64,000 nt of DNA. Source: Locusta migratoria (taxonomy: Eukaryota; Arthropoda; Insecta; Orthoptera; Acrididae). Each line of letters begins with the position of its first letter. The first letter of the stretch is position 1. The DNA is taken from contig CM048755.1 of NCBI GenBank assembly GCA_026315105.1, forward strand, positions 762,991,301 to 763,055,300, written 5' to 3'. This document shows, one piece after another, positions 54,060 to 64,000 of the stretch. Position numbers and translations under genes: made by a program. Under the pieces are notes generated by a model. It was not told where the DNA came from and ran no database searches. It worked only from the letters and a program-made list of their open reading frames with translations.

Positions 54060-54970
54060 AGAGCATGAAATGTTCTCTCCCTGTTGAGTACATTCACTGA
54101 ACAGATATGGTGCTTATGCTGCTAAACTGAATTATGAACTGATTCTTTTACAGAAGAAAGGAATTCCCCTCAACGTAGCGATTCTGGTGAATACCTTGAA
54201 GTCATTATGACATCACTTTGAATAAAGAAAATGTATTTGCTGAGGCAGTTGGTATTTCATCAAAGATCAATAATAGGAAACCTTATGCAAATGAAAGATA
54301 GCTCAACAACTTCAGCTGTAAGCTGTGGCTTTCCTGTTTTTAATTTTGTAATGCTACATTTAACAACAATATTTGCGAGCTATGAACATTTTTTTCATCT
54401 ATTTTCATCACCTTTTTACTTTCGTGGACCTAGAAAGTAATGAACCGAAAGTTAAAATCACCATTCCCATCTCAAAGTAGCCTTCAGATTTAGCAGATAC
54501 TGGCAGCTTCTTCTGCAGTATGCCTGCAATCTGTCAGCCCTAAAAGGATCCAATGAAGGTTCTCAGCTTGTTTCCTAGTAAAAGGAAGAAAATGTTCGAA
54601 TTTAGAATATTAACATGATACATGCACTCTAATCCCGCCATTGAGTGCACCTTTATTGTTGTCCTTACTTTACCTTTAAGGGACAATAGTGTTGAATACC
54701 ACGGCAGTCTTACTGCACGTGAACCAGCTACAGTGATATGACGCCCAGTCGGCCTCCACTTTGTTTCGAAACAGCAGAAAATCTTTGATGTCGCCGACAG
54801 CACAGTTCGCCTTTTTGCGTGCAACGTGGTGCTTTAGGCCCACAACAGTGGGCAGCGTCTTCAGAGGCTGCCCTCAGCCGGTGCAACATCTGCAGTAATC
54901 TGCATTGCCCTCCGTTTCTACGAATAATTTGTAAGTAAACTTTTGTTATTAGGTGAAAAAGTCTGCATAT
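54060..54970. other. Unassigned DNA
   Basis: No element was recognised. The frames at 54231-54440 (plus) and 54540-54824 (minus) have no motif. Confidence 0.35.
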
Positions 54971-54979
54971 TCGTATTTG

Positions 54980-55179
54980 CTCAAATGTTGAAATGTTTGT
55001 AGAGCTTATGGGACTTAACTACGGGGTCATCAGTCCCTAAGCTTACAAACTACTTATGAACTAGCTAATACTAAGAACGGCACAAATTCCATGCCCGAGG
55101 GGGAATTCGAACCCCCGACCCTAGTGGGCGTGCAGAAGGTGACTGGCACGCCGGAGACCACTCGGCCACCGCGGCCGGC
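54980..55179 (-). repeat. Full-length SINE
   Basis: Tail-first on the plus strand, with the head ending CCACCGCGGCCGGC. The TSD TTCGTATTTG lies at 54970-54979 and 55180-55189. Confidence 0.93.
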
Positions 55180-55191
55180 TTCGTATTTGTC

Positions 55192-56009
55192 GTGAAATTA
55201 TTATCAAAGTATAGAAACACTACATCAGACATTACGATATCGCATATTGCAACGATGAATTTGTATTTCGTCAGCCAGAGGGGACTCCAGAAATATGCAA
55301 AAAATGTTATACCAGATGTTCGAAACGCCTTTCTTAAAAAATTGGAAAAATATTTACCAGTTTACTATAAAGTTATAAATAAGATAAATATAGAACAGTT
55401 TTAGTGTCACTGTAATATTAAAAACACTTAATACATTGTTACAGTCCTATTTTTCCAGTTTTATGTTGTGTTAGTTTTAGGTACAACTTCGTTGTTTTTA
55501 AGATCATATTGGTATTTTTTGTTGAATATTTTCCTTGTTTTAGCTTAAAATTCCCGCATTTTGTGCATATTTGAGCACATATATTTTACTTAGCAAAGGT
55601 AATTGGTGAAATGTCCGGGCGGTAGTACTGTCGTGATTAAATGCAGAAGAAAGATAAACGGAGGTGATACGAAATTAATCTACCGAGTATTCTGAAAAGT
55701 ACAGCTTAACACGGTATACAACACTTAAAAAATATTTTACACTGGAAGGATCGAGAGGCCGAGTTGGCCTCTTTACCAAATTTTCCCATGTGTCCTGATC
55801 AAACCGTTAGATGAAATGAGCTGACTTCTGTGATTTTTTCATCTTTTATATAAAGTGTTGTGCACCCTCTTTCAGAGTGTTCTACTTCAAATAGGTTCCT
55901 AAATATTAAGATTGCTACCTAGAAGACAGAAGGGCCAATTTGGCCCCTCACAACGTTTCTCTGTATTTTCTGCATGTTTCCTTGTATTGTTTCAGCACGC
56001 GACAACAAT
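55192..56009. other. Unassigned DNA with repeated GAGGCCGAGTTGGCC-like phrases
   Basis: GAGAGGCCGAGTTGGCCTC (55752), AGAAGGGCCAATTTGGCCCC (55928) and GAGCCAATTCGGCCCC (56307) are short GGCC-bounded hairpins with a common pattern. No protein was recognised. The frame at 55192-55404 has no motif. Confidence 0.4.
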
Positions 56010-56250
56010 GGCATACATTCCAGCACTGATTGCGGTAGGGAAGCTGGAGATTGTGGTCATGAGTTATGCCTGAGTGACTGATAATGTGAGTGTGAACTTT
56101 TATGACGAAGGCCATGGCCGAAAATTTGTAAGTTGTATGAATGTGAATATGAGTTTGTTGGCAGCTCAGCGATCATCTTTATGGTGAGTTGCTAGGTATC
56201 CTCATATTATCAACATTCCAATCTGGTCTTTCCACTGTTCAAAATAAATA
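56010..56250 (+). repeat. Dispersed repeat (also at 1120-1315)
   Basis: GAGTTATGCCTGAGTGAC, GACGAAGGCCATGGCCGAAA, GCTCAGCGATCATCTTTATG and CATTCCAATCTGGTC keep the layout of a dispersed non-coding repeat known from grasshoppers. The copy at 1120 is more diverged. Confidence 0.55.
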
Positions 56251-56365
56251 AAAGTACGTATGAAGTATCATTCACAATGTGGCCGTGTAAGCAACGAAAC
56301 TGCATGGAGCCAATTCGGCCCCAGAGGTACTTATACGTATTAGCTTGCATGCGATCCTCCTACTA

Positions 56366-56562
56366 ATGTTCAAATGTTTGTTAAGCTTAAGGGACTTAAC
56401 TACGGGTTCATCAGTCCCTAAACTTACAAACTACTTATGAACTACCTACAACTAAGGACGGCACAAATATCCATGCCCGAGGGGGGGATTCGAACCCCCG
56501 ACCGTAGTGGCCGTGCAGACCGTGAATGAAGCGCCTCAGTCCCCTCGGCCACCGCGACCGGC
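56366..56562 (-). repeat. Full-length SINE
   Basis: The TSD GATCCTCCTACTA lies at 56353-56365 and 56563-56575. B-box region GGGATTCGAACCCCCG on the plus strand. Confidence 0.94.
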
Positions 56563-56921
56563 GATCCTCCTACTATTAGATGCCAAGTAGAGAAGATAGC
56601 AGCTATAAAAACATGATATAATTAGTTTCTTTGCCGATTTTAATCTGGTTGTCATACCCCTTAGGGATTCGTTCTCAAATCATTCCGTTGACGCAGCAGT
56701 TTGACGTTACTTCTGGCGTGACTTGAAAAGGAACTGATGGATCAGCTTTCGGTGTAATGTAGTGATAGATTTTTCTTTTCGCCAACTTCCTGCAAAGATG
56801 AGATTTTCATGTGTGTACCGCAATTCCGCCTTACTAAAGTAAACTAAGGGCTTATTGTGACCTAGGACCGTAGCCGGGGGGCGGATGGGGGGTTGATGAA
56901 GGGGATCTATTTCCCTCTCTC

Positions 56922-57127
56922 AAAAAAAAAAATGTTCAAATGTTTGTTAAGCTTATGGAACTTAACTACGGGGTCATCAGTCCCTAAACTTACAAACTAC
57001 TTATGAACTACTTACGAACTAGGACGGCACAAATATCCATGCCCGAGGGGGGATTCGAACCCCCGACCGTAGTGGCCGTGCAGACCGTGACTGGAGCGCC
57101 TCAGTCCCCTCGGCCACCGCGGCCGGC
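56922..57127 (-). repeat. Full-length SINE
   Basis: It begins with an A run on the plus strand and the head ends CCACCGCGGCCGGC. The TSD TTTCCCTCTCTC lies at 56910-56921 and 57128-57139. Confidence 0.94.
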
Positions 57128-57139
57128 TTTCCCTCTCTC

Positions 57140-58036
57140 CCTGCACTCCCTCCGAAAAGCCTCACTATTCATCAACTTCCTGAGAAAGTAATTCAAAAGT
57201 TGCTGAAGTTGCTCCTTTGAGATTTGTATTGAATAAAATTTAATATTGAGATAAATGTGCTCCTTTAGTTCAACTTATGTTGTAAAGCTGCACAAGTTAG
57301 TCCGTACGTCATAACTGCCTGATCCTCCCCCCGCCCCCTTGCCCACTCCCCTCTCTCCGCCAACTCCCACCCCACCGAAACTAAGTTTTAAGTAATTTAA
57401 CGTTATAAATTAAGCTTACCGTAACAGATTTATTCCTTGTTATACTAAGTTAAAGTACAATCTAAACACAGTATGATTAAGATATAAACTTACAATTACA
57501 AGCTACTGCGCGCAACACTAAAAAAAGACGGAGGGAGGGCCTATCTCTGATTCTGGTTCAAGGGCCCGCAATCAAATGTGGGGGCCATGCACAAGGCTAT
57601 ATTCCAAACCAATACTTTCAGGAAACCTTCGTACATTTAAATCGTTATTAATTGATAGCATTTGTTCTAAGAAATGCCTTTTTATATATTCCTAGTCTGT
57701 ATTTTATAACCTCTGCACTTCGACCATCGTTAGTTAATTTACTGCCCTAAATACCATAAGTCATTTTCATTAGTTATATATATTCTCTACAGTAACTGAC
57801 GTAAGAAAACAGGTTGCGCCTTGTACCAGTCAGAGTAAATTTTAACAGACACTGGACTATTGATATCTTAAAACATTAAAGATATTCAAAATACGACGTA
57901 ATGTAAACGCAATTTATCTAATATAATTATATTCGTAGACTTTAAATACTTTCAATCACAAGATTGCTAAGTCAGAGGATAGCAGTTGTCGAATAATCTA
58001 ATTAACTTTTCCTCTTTTGAATGATGAAACATAACG
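57140..58036. other. Unassigned DNA
   Basis: No element was recognised. A C-rich patch lies at 57325-57380. Confidence 0.35.
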
Positions 58037-58037
58037 T

Positions 58038-58410
58038 GTTGCCGCGGCGTAGTGGCCGAGAGCATTGAGGCGCTATGCTGCGATGCGCGAGGCCGTTCCC
58101 CGTCGGGGTTCGAATCCCCCCTCGGTCATGGATGTTTGTGCTGTATTTAGTATAAAAAAATGTTCAAATGTTTGTTAAGCTTATGGGACTTAACTACGGG
58201 GTCATCAGTCCCTAAACTTACAAACTACTTTTATCAACTACCTTATACTAAGGAAGGCACAAATATCCATGCCCGAGGGGGGATTCGAACCCCCGACCGT
58301 AGTGGCCGTGCAGACCGCGACTGGAGCGCCTCAGGCCCCTTGGCCACCGCGGCCGACGTATTTAGTATAAGGTAGTTCATAGTTAGTTTGTAAGATTAGC
58401 GAATAATGAC
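58038..58410 (+). repeat. SINE split by an opposite-strand SINE
   Basis: GCCGCGGCGTAGTGGCCGAG head, B box GGTTCGAATCC and GTATTTAGTATAA are present. The body resumes at 58371 with GGTAGTTCATAGTTAGTTTG after the inner insertion. Confidence 0.9.
58156..58357 (-). repeat. Inner SINE in opposite orientation
   Basis: The TSD GTATTTAGTATAA lies at 58143-58155 and 58358-58370, within the outer SINE body. A full head and tail are present. Confidence 0.94.
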
Positions 58411-59399
58411 TTTGGCAGTAGAAGTAGCCAGAAGCAGTGGCTTGCAGACAGGCAGGCCGCGCGGCGGCGCCAGCTTACACAATAGCTTCTTCACTCGGGA
58501 TTGCGTGTTCGTACCCCACTGCGTGCATATATGTCCCCCTTTCATCGCCTTCGGCTAATCGTTACCTTTCGACGAGAATCAACTCGCCAGCGAACGATGC
58601 CGTAAGCTTTGCACCGAATTCCTCGTAAGTTACGGGTTATCAGCAGTCTCATCGATGCAGGCTGTAATTAAAACTTATTCTCGAGGAATGTTTCAAACTC
58701 TAGTGCCTATGTGCGAATGTTAAATGCACATGTGCCAGCTATAGCTATTCGAGACAAGACTAACAGTGCCCGAAGAAAATTTACAGCATTTTCCACACAC
58801 AGAGACTCACATTAATCTCTGTAACTGATTTGTTGCGTTATCAATGCAACTGTCAGCCAATACATAAAGTGAATACAAAATCAGCAGACAAGATTTTTGA
58901 CGTTCTTCAGGAACGTTTTCATACATTTTTGGTGTAATGGATACGCGATCTCCATTAGCACTTTAGAAATTAATAAACGTAACTATTACGTTTGCTAACC
59001 CGTTACTTACTTTCCGTCACAATGCCAGTAAAAAACAGTGAAAATCCCTATATGGCATTCTTCTGTGTAGCACCCTTAGTAAAGACAAACCCAACTCATA
59101 CATGAGAAACACTGAATGCAAGATTTGGGGCGAAAAGCGAGAATTACTGTTCTATCGGCAATTAAGTACACGTGTAGAGCAAGGTTGTCCCCAAACATTA
59201 TATATACACCATATACTGACAATGTTGTAAAGATGTGTTCAGTATAATATCAATACGAAAGCAAATGGAGGAGTCAATATGCAAAACTCGCTACATACAT
59301 TATGTGAAATGATGACATCGATGAGAAATCGATGACAAGCGCGAAAAAACTATCGGAAATCTGAAAAGAGACTATTACTTTTTCCAAAAGTCTGTAAAA
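58411..59399. other. Unassigned DNA
   Basis: No element or domain was recognised. Confidence 0.35.
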
Positions 59400-59401
59400 T
59401 A

Positions 59402-60017
59402 TGGGGTGATCAAAAAGTCCGTATAAATTTGAAAACTTAATAGATGACAGAATAATGTAGATAGAGAGGTAAAAATTGACACACGTGCTTGGTATGACAT
59501 AGGGTTTTATTAGAAGAAAAAAAAGTTTTAAAAAATGACGACGTAAAATAAGTCGGAGCAGATGACAAGCTCTCACTACTAAAATCCTTCTAGGTCACAG
59601 GTTTTACCCTCGAATAATCTGGCGTTGAATGTTTCGGTACCAGAGTATGCACCGGTGCTGTAAGACAGTTGTTTAAACAAGATTGGCATTCAGGTGAATC
59701 TTCCGATCGGAACTGACAATGCCTCACCATAACTCTGGATATGCTTTACAGTGCTGTTCACAGCACTATTCCTCGACTACAGCTATTGTTGAGGAATGAT
59801 GATGAACATATGAGCATTTGCCATAACGAACATCATCTTTGCTTTGTCTTAATTTGTTATGCTAATTATTGCTTTTCTGATCAGATGAAGAGCCATCTGT
59901 CGGACGTTTTGAACTTTTTTCTGTTCTAATAAAACCCCATGTCATTCCAAGCATGTGTGTCAATTTTTCCGTGATTTATTAAGTTTTCAAATTTATACGG
60001 ACTTTTTGATCACCCGG
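59402..60017. mobile_element. Mariner-derived non-autonomous element
   Basis: The ends are inverted repeats of about 110-120 bp. GGGTGATCAAAAAGTCCGTA and ATAAATTTGAAAACTTAATA at the left are mirrored by TACGGACTTTTTGATCACCC at the right. TA flanks both sides (59400-59401 and 60018-60019). The interior holds AATGATGATGAACATATGAG and similar pieces of a larger parent but no transposase frame. Confidence 0.85.
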
Positions 60018-60085
60018 TATCTTAAAAAGACTACATAGTAGCATAATCACACGATCACTGCTAATCCGCTATTTAAGTATTTCTT

Positions 60086-61198
60086 CAGCTTGCCCTTTAT
60101 TCACATGAAGTGTTAAGTGCCATCGACAAGGGCATCGAAGGCTTTTGATACTGTACCCCACAAGCGGCTTCTAATGAAATTGCGTGCTTATGGAATATCT
60201 CCCAAATTGTGCGATTGGATTCACGATTTCCTATCAGAAAGGACACAGTTCGTTGTAATTGACGGTAAGTCATCGAGTAAAACAGAAGTGATATCTGGCG
60301 TTCCACAGGGAAGCGTTATAGGTCCCCTACTCTTCCTCGTGTTTATAAACGATTTAGGAGATAATCTGAATTGCTCCCTTAGACTGTTCGCGGATGATGC
60401 TGTCGTTTATCGGTCAGTGAAGTCAACAGAGGATCAAAAGCAACTGCAAAGCGATTTAGACAAAATTTCTACTTGGTGCGAAAATTGGCAATTGACACTA
60501 AATAAAGAAAAGTGTGAAGTAATACACATGACCACTAAAAGAAATCCGCTGAACTTCAATTACGCGATAAATCAGTCAAACCTTAAGGTCGTAAATTCTA
60601 CCAAATACCTAGGAGTTACAATTACGAACAACTTTGACTGGAGAGAACACATAGAAAATATTGTGGGGAAGGCGAACCAAAGGTTACGTTTCATTGGCAG
60701 AACGCTTAGAAGATGCACCAGCTCCACCAAAGAGACTGCCTACATCACACTTGTGCGTCCTCTCTTGGAGTACTGTTGCCCCTTGTGGGACCCTCACCAG
60801 GTGGGACTGACGGAAGATATTGAGAAGGTTCAGAGAAGGGCAGCTCGTTTTGTTATATCACGTTACGGGGGGGAAAGCGTCACGGAAATGTTGCACGAAT
60901 TGGGGTGGAAATCATTAAAAGAAAGACGTTATTCATTGCGGCGTGATCTGTTTGCGAAGTTTCAATCACCGACTTTTTGTTCTGAATGTGAAAATATTTT
61001 GCTAGCACCCACCTAGTTAGGAAGACATGACCATCCCAATAAAATAAGAGAAATCAGATCGAAAACGGAACGATTTAGGTGTTCTTTCTTCCCGCGCGCT
61101 ATTAGAGAATGGAACGGTAGAAATAGTTATGAAAGTGGTTAATGAACCCTCTGCCAGGCACTTAAATGTGATTTGCAGAGTATCTATGTAGATGTAGA
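60086..61198 (+). mobile_element. CR1-like LINE copy 3, 5'-truncated
   Basis: Same family as 20918-25160 but on the plus strand. It starts within the RT at CAGCTTGCCCTTTATTCACATG and ends with GATTTGCAGAGTATC and GTAGATGTAGA, the family tail. Confidence 0.9.
60117..61016 (+). CDS. CR1-like reverse transcriptase, C-terminal two thirds
   Basis: An uninterrupted frame of about 300 residues carries KAFDTVPHKRLLMKLRAYGI, GVPQGSVIGPLLFLVFIND and the catalytic LRLFADDAVVYRSV (about 60380-60415). It continues WQLTLNKEKCEVIHMT, KYLGVTITNNFDWREHI, GKANQRLRFIGRTL and PLLEYCCPLWDPHQVG. A stop at 61014 precedes in-frame family sequence (FFPRAIREWN) to about 61140, so even this copy is damaged. About 33 bp before KAFDTV are deleted compared with copy 2. 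The endonuclease, ORF1 and RT fingers are absent. The initiation codon is accidental. Confidence 0.88.
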   Translation: MPSTRASKAFDTVPHKRLLMKLRAYGISPKLCDWIHDFLSERTQFVVIDGKSSSKTEVISGVPQGSVIGPLLFLVFINDLGDNLNCSLRLFADDAVVYRSVKSTEDQKQLQSDLDKISTWCENWQLTLNKEKCEVIHMTTKRNPLNFNYAINQSNLKVVNSTKYLGVTITNNFDWREHIENIVGKANQRLRFIGRTLRRCTSSTKETAYITLVRPLLEYCCPLWDPHQVGLTEDIEKVQRRAARFVISRYGGESVTEMLHELGWKSLKERRYSLRRDLFAKFQSPTFCSECENILLAPT

Positions 61199-61199
61199 A

Positions 61200-61574
61200 C
61201 AGGTTTTGCAACTGCTTAATACAGTTAAGCGATTTTGCAAGTCAATGACTAGCCATCCTTGTGCCTGAACTCACTTTCCAGTTAATCGAAAATTGTCTGG
61301 AGTGACGAACAGTGGGAAAGCATATCTCAACAGCTCCAACTACGTGAGAAGCTTAAGCCAGTTAGACAACACTCCCAACACAATGACCACCACAACCATC
61401 AGGAAATAAACGTATAGAAAACTGATCAGTTTTCTACATCAGAGTCTGTGATACATTGTTGAAGCAATTTCCTTACAGCCTTTGAGATACTAATTATTAC
61501 TGCATATATAGCCTCATGTTTCAAGTGGTGTGGTACCACTTGTCATAAACCTCTGACACAGTTTCTCAAATGTT
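61200..61574. other. Unassigned DNA
   Basis: No feature was recognised. Confidence 0.35.
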
Positions 61575-61587
61575 CATAAACCTATTG

Positions 61588-61801
61588 CCGCGGTGGAGTA
61601 GCCGAGCGGTCTAAAGCGTCTCGCTGCGGAGCGCGCGGTTGCTCGCCGTGGAGGTTCGAGTCCTCCCTGGGACATGGGTGTGTGTGTGTGTGTGTTTGTC
61701 CTTAGTTTAATTTACCTAGGTTTAAGTAGTTTGTAAGCTACGGACTGATGACCACGCAGTTTGGTCGGATAGAATTACAAACATTTGAACATTTTTTTAA
61801 A
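61588..61801 (+). repeat. SINE with internal (GT)n
   Basis: GGTGGAGTAGCCGAGCGGTC A box, GGTTCGAGTCCTCC B box, GT run at 61677-61694. The TSD CATAAACCTATTG lies at 61575-61587 and 61802-61814. Confidence 0.94.
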
Positions 61802-61856
61802 CATAAACCTATTGGATCAAACTGTTATGCTCATCAGTCCGTAGGGTTACAAAGTA

Positions 61857-63187
61857 CACTCCTGGTCATTAAAATTGTTACACCCCGAAGATGACGTGTT
61901 ACAGACGAGAAATTTAACCGACAGGAAGAAGATGCTGTGATATGCAAATGATTAGCTTTTCACAGCATTCACACAAGGTTGGCGCCGGTGGCGACACCTA
62001 CAACGTGCTGACATGAGGACAGTTTCCAACCAATTTCTCATACATAAACAGCAGTTGACCGGCGTTGCCTGGTGAAACGTTGTTGTGATGCCTCGTGTAA
62101 GGAGGGCAAATGCGTACCATGACGATTCCGACTTTGATAAAGGTCGGATTGTAGCCTATTGCGATTGTCGTTATCGTATCGTGACATTGCTGCTCGCGTT
62201 GATCGCGATCCAATGACTATTAGCAGAACATGGAAACGGTGGATTCACGAAAGCAATAACGCCCCCCGCCCAACGCCCTCGTATCACTAGCAGTCGAGAT
62301 GACAGGCATCTTATCCGCATGGCTGTAACGGATCGTGCAGCCACGTCTCGATCCCGGAGTCAACAGATGGTGAAGTTTGCAAGACAATAACTATCCGCAG
62401 GAATAGTTCGAAGACGTTTGCAGCAGCATGGACTATCAGCTCGGAGACCATGGCTGCGGTTACCCTTGACGCTGCACTACGGACAGGAGCGCCTGCGATG
62501 GTGTACGGAACTACCAACCTGGGTGCATGAGTGGCAAAACGTCATGTTTTCGGATGAATCCAGATTTTATTTACAGCATCATGATGGTCGCATCCATGTT
62601 TGGCGACATCGCGGTGAACGCACATTGGAAGCGTGTATTCATCATCGCCATACTGGCGTATCACCCGGCGTGATGGTATGGGGTGCCATTGGCTACACGT
62701 CTCGGTCACTTCTTGTTCGCATCAACGGAACTTCGAACAGTGGCCGTTACATTTCAGATGTGTTACAACCCGTGGCTCTACCCTTCATTCGATCCCTTCG
62801 AAACCCTACATTTCAGTAGGATAATGCACGACCGCATGTTGCAGGTCCTTTACGGGTCTTTCTGGATACGGAAAATGTTCGACTGCTGCCCTGGCCTGCA
62901 TATTCTCCAGATCTCTTACCAACTGAAAACGTCTGGTCAATGGTGGCCGAGCGACTGGCTCGTCACAATACGCCATCCAAGCTCTGATTGCCTAAATGCC
63001 CAGGCGTATCAAGGCGGCTATTCCGGCCAGAGGTGGATGTTATGGGTACTGATTTCTCAGGACCAATGCACCCAAATTGTGTGAAAATGTAATCACATGT
63101 CAGTTCTATTATAATATATTTGTCCAATGAATAACCGTTTATCATCTGAATTTTTTCTTGGTGTAGCAATTTTAATGGCCAGTAGTG
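61857..63187 (+). mobile_element. Tc1-like transposon, full length
   Basis: The ends CACTCCTGGTCATTAAAATT and AATTTTAATGGCCAGTAGTG are inverted repeats of about 28 bp. TA is duplicated at 61855-61856 and 63188-63189. A broken transposase fills the interior. Confidence 0.93.
62088..63092 (+). pseudogene. Tc1 transposase, inactivated
   Basis: The start codon at 62088 (MPRVRRANAYHD) opens the N-terminal helix-turn-helix part, which carries frameshifts and stops near 62215 and 62390. The catalytic domain follows: VMFSDESRFYLQHHDGRIHV (first Asp, about 62545), MVWGAIGYTSRS, then DNARPHVAGPL (second Asp, about 62822) with a TAG in place of the usual Gln codon just before it. WPAYSPDLLPTENVWSM ends with the catalytic Glu, giving a DD34E-type core. 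The protein ends at 63092. The usual family length is about 340 residues, which this matches before mutation. Confidence 0.9.
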
Positions 63188-63292
63188 TAGTTAAACTAAC
63201 TTAAAGTAACCTGACGACAACCATTCCCCAGGGGTGACTCGAACCTCCGACGGCGTGCAACCGCGAACGCTCGGCCACTCCACCACGGTCCC

Positions 63293-63660
63293 ACGTTTTT
63301 GTTGCATTCCCTAAGTACGTAGGAATATTTAGATTATTTTGTATCTTTCATCTCTCTGACACGGCGGCGACCATAACGGATACGACACCTCCAAAACAAT
63401 ATAGTCGGCTATGCAGTTGATGGCTGCGCTTCGCAGCCAAGTGCACTTTTCGGTTTCACTTTAAGCGGCTTTCAGCGCGTTTTGGAGCGCAGATTATGGG
63501 GGTATACAAAAACTGAAATTGAATTATCTTTCATATAGCCAGTTTTGTAAATTGACTGCTCAAATGGTTTGAATGTGAACATTTTAGCACAGGCCTTAGC
63601 GTGACTGCTATAAATAATAATTTAAACTTACAATTTAGTGTATCCAATCACTATTTATTT
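63293..63660. other. Unassigned DNA
   Basis: No feature was recognised. Confidence 0.35.
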
Positions 63661-63661
63661 G

Positions 63662-63705
63662 ACCAATAACCCAGCAGTTGAGTTTGATAGATTTACAAAC
63701 ATTTG
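63662..63705 (+). repeat. 5'-truncated SINE tail
   Basis: CCAGCAGTTGAGTTTGATAG and TTTACAAACATTTGAAC are the SINE 3' end. ACTATTTATTT occurs on both sides (63650-63660 and 63706-63716) as a TSD. Confidence 0.8.
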
Positions 63706-63716
63706 AACACTATTTA

Positions 63717-64000
63717 TTTTATTTCTACTACACGTTTTTGTATTTTTAAACTCCATTATTAGGTGAATTTATGTCAATAAAAAAGACGTGTACGTCTAGT
63801 GTGAACGAATTTTACGCATTTCTTAGCAGTATCTGCAGTGGTCAAGATCTTGCTTCCCAATACATCACGTGTGTTTTGGAAACGAAACGGCATTACTGTG
63901 TAACAATCGACTTTAGATCGTGTGTCCATACTCACGTAATCTCCGTCAATAGTCTGAAATTTTGTAGGTGAAATTCAGTTACATATGTTAATTTCGAATT
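63717..64000. other. Unassigned DNA
   Basis: A plus-strand frame at 63771-63971 has no recognisable motif. Confidence 0.35.

Larger units (their letters stand above)
61817..63292 (-). repeat. SINE split by a Tc1 element
   Basis: The tail half TGCTCATCAGTCCGTAGGG (61828-61846) and the head half GGGGTGACTCGAACCTCCG and GGCCACTCCACCACGG (63230-63290) lie on either side of the Tc1 transposon. They join at the duplicated TA. Confidence 0.85.

Overview
This window looks like repeat-dense intergenic DNA from an arthropod genome. It is most likely an orthopteroid (polyneopteran) insect such as a grasshopper, cricket or relative. The organism call rests on three things: abundant tRNA-derived SINEs with a 3' body of the kind known from grasshoppers, CR1-like LINEs whose tails end in GATGTA repeats, and Tc1/mariner elements of insect type. 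The species call is inference. I found no convincing intact host gene, rRNA, functional tRNA or CRISPR array. Every recognisable protein is a fragment of a transposable element, apart from one degraded THAP zinc-finger remnant.

Region 1-6.4 kb is mostly unrecognised DNA with a few SINEs, including an inverted SINE pair that shares one target-site duplication (TSD), and homopolymer-rich SINE debris near 5.2 kb. Region 6.4-17.6 kb is a nest. A CR1-like LINE (minus strand) is interrupted by a degraded DNA transposon with about 270-bp terminal inverted repeats (7071-10055), which encodes an XPG/PIN-like and Cys-rich protein. The same LINE is also split by a 4.7-kb hAT-like element with 8-bp TSDs (10477-15196). 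The hAT-like element carries a THAP-domain remnant, a large palindrome, a SINE and an LTR with repeated primer-site units. A FLYWCH-MULE remnant abuts the truncated 5' end of the LINE.

Region 17.6-26 kb holds nested SINEs and a second, nearly full-length CR1-like LINE (20918-25160, minus strand). This copy has an SGNH-esterase ORF1 and an endonuclease-RT ORF2, and is interrupted by a solo LTR with an ATAT TSD and by a SINE with an 11-bp TSD.

Region 26.5-39.6 kb is one broken Ty3/gypsy-type retrotransposon (plus strand): 5' LTR, initiator-Met-type primer site, gag, protease, RT, RNase H, integrase and a long 3' LTR. It is dissected by SINEs, a MITE, a solo LTR and a 4.5-kb I-like LINE that was inserted together with a SINE tail (13-bp TSD). 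A repeat of about 200 bp flanks it on both sides.

Region 40-64 kb is a mosaic: a fold-back element with a SINE at its hinge, gypsy-like gag and pol scraps, a jockey-like LINE (47.0-49.0 kb), a second CR1/L2-like LINE family (49.1-51.5 kb), a mariner-like element with about 310-bp inverted repeats, a hAT deletion derivative, many SINEs, a mariner-derived MITE, a third CR1-like LINE copy with a long open RT reading frame (60.1-61.2 kb) and a full-length but mutated Tc1 element (61.9-63.2 kb) that landed inside a SINE.

The elements do not form a pathway. The readable biology is insertion order, recovered from TSDs and from target sequences that continue across insertions.
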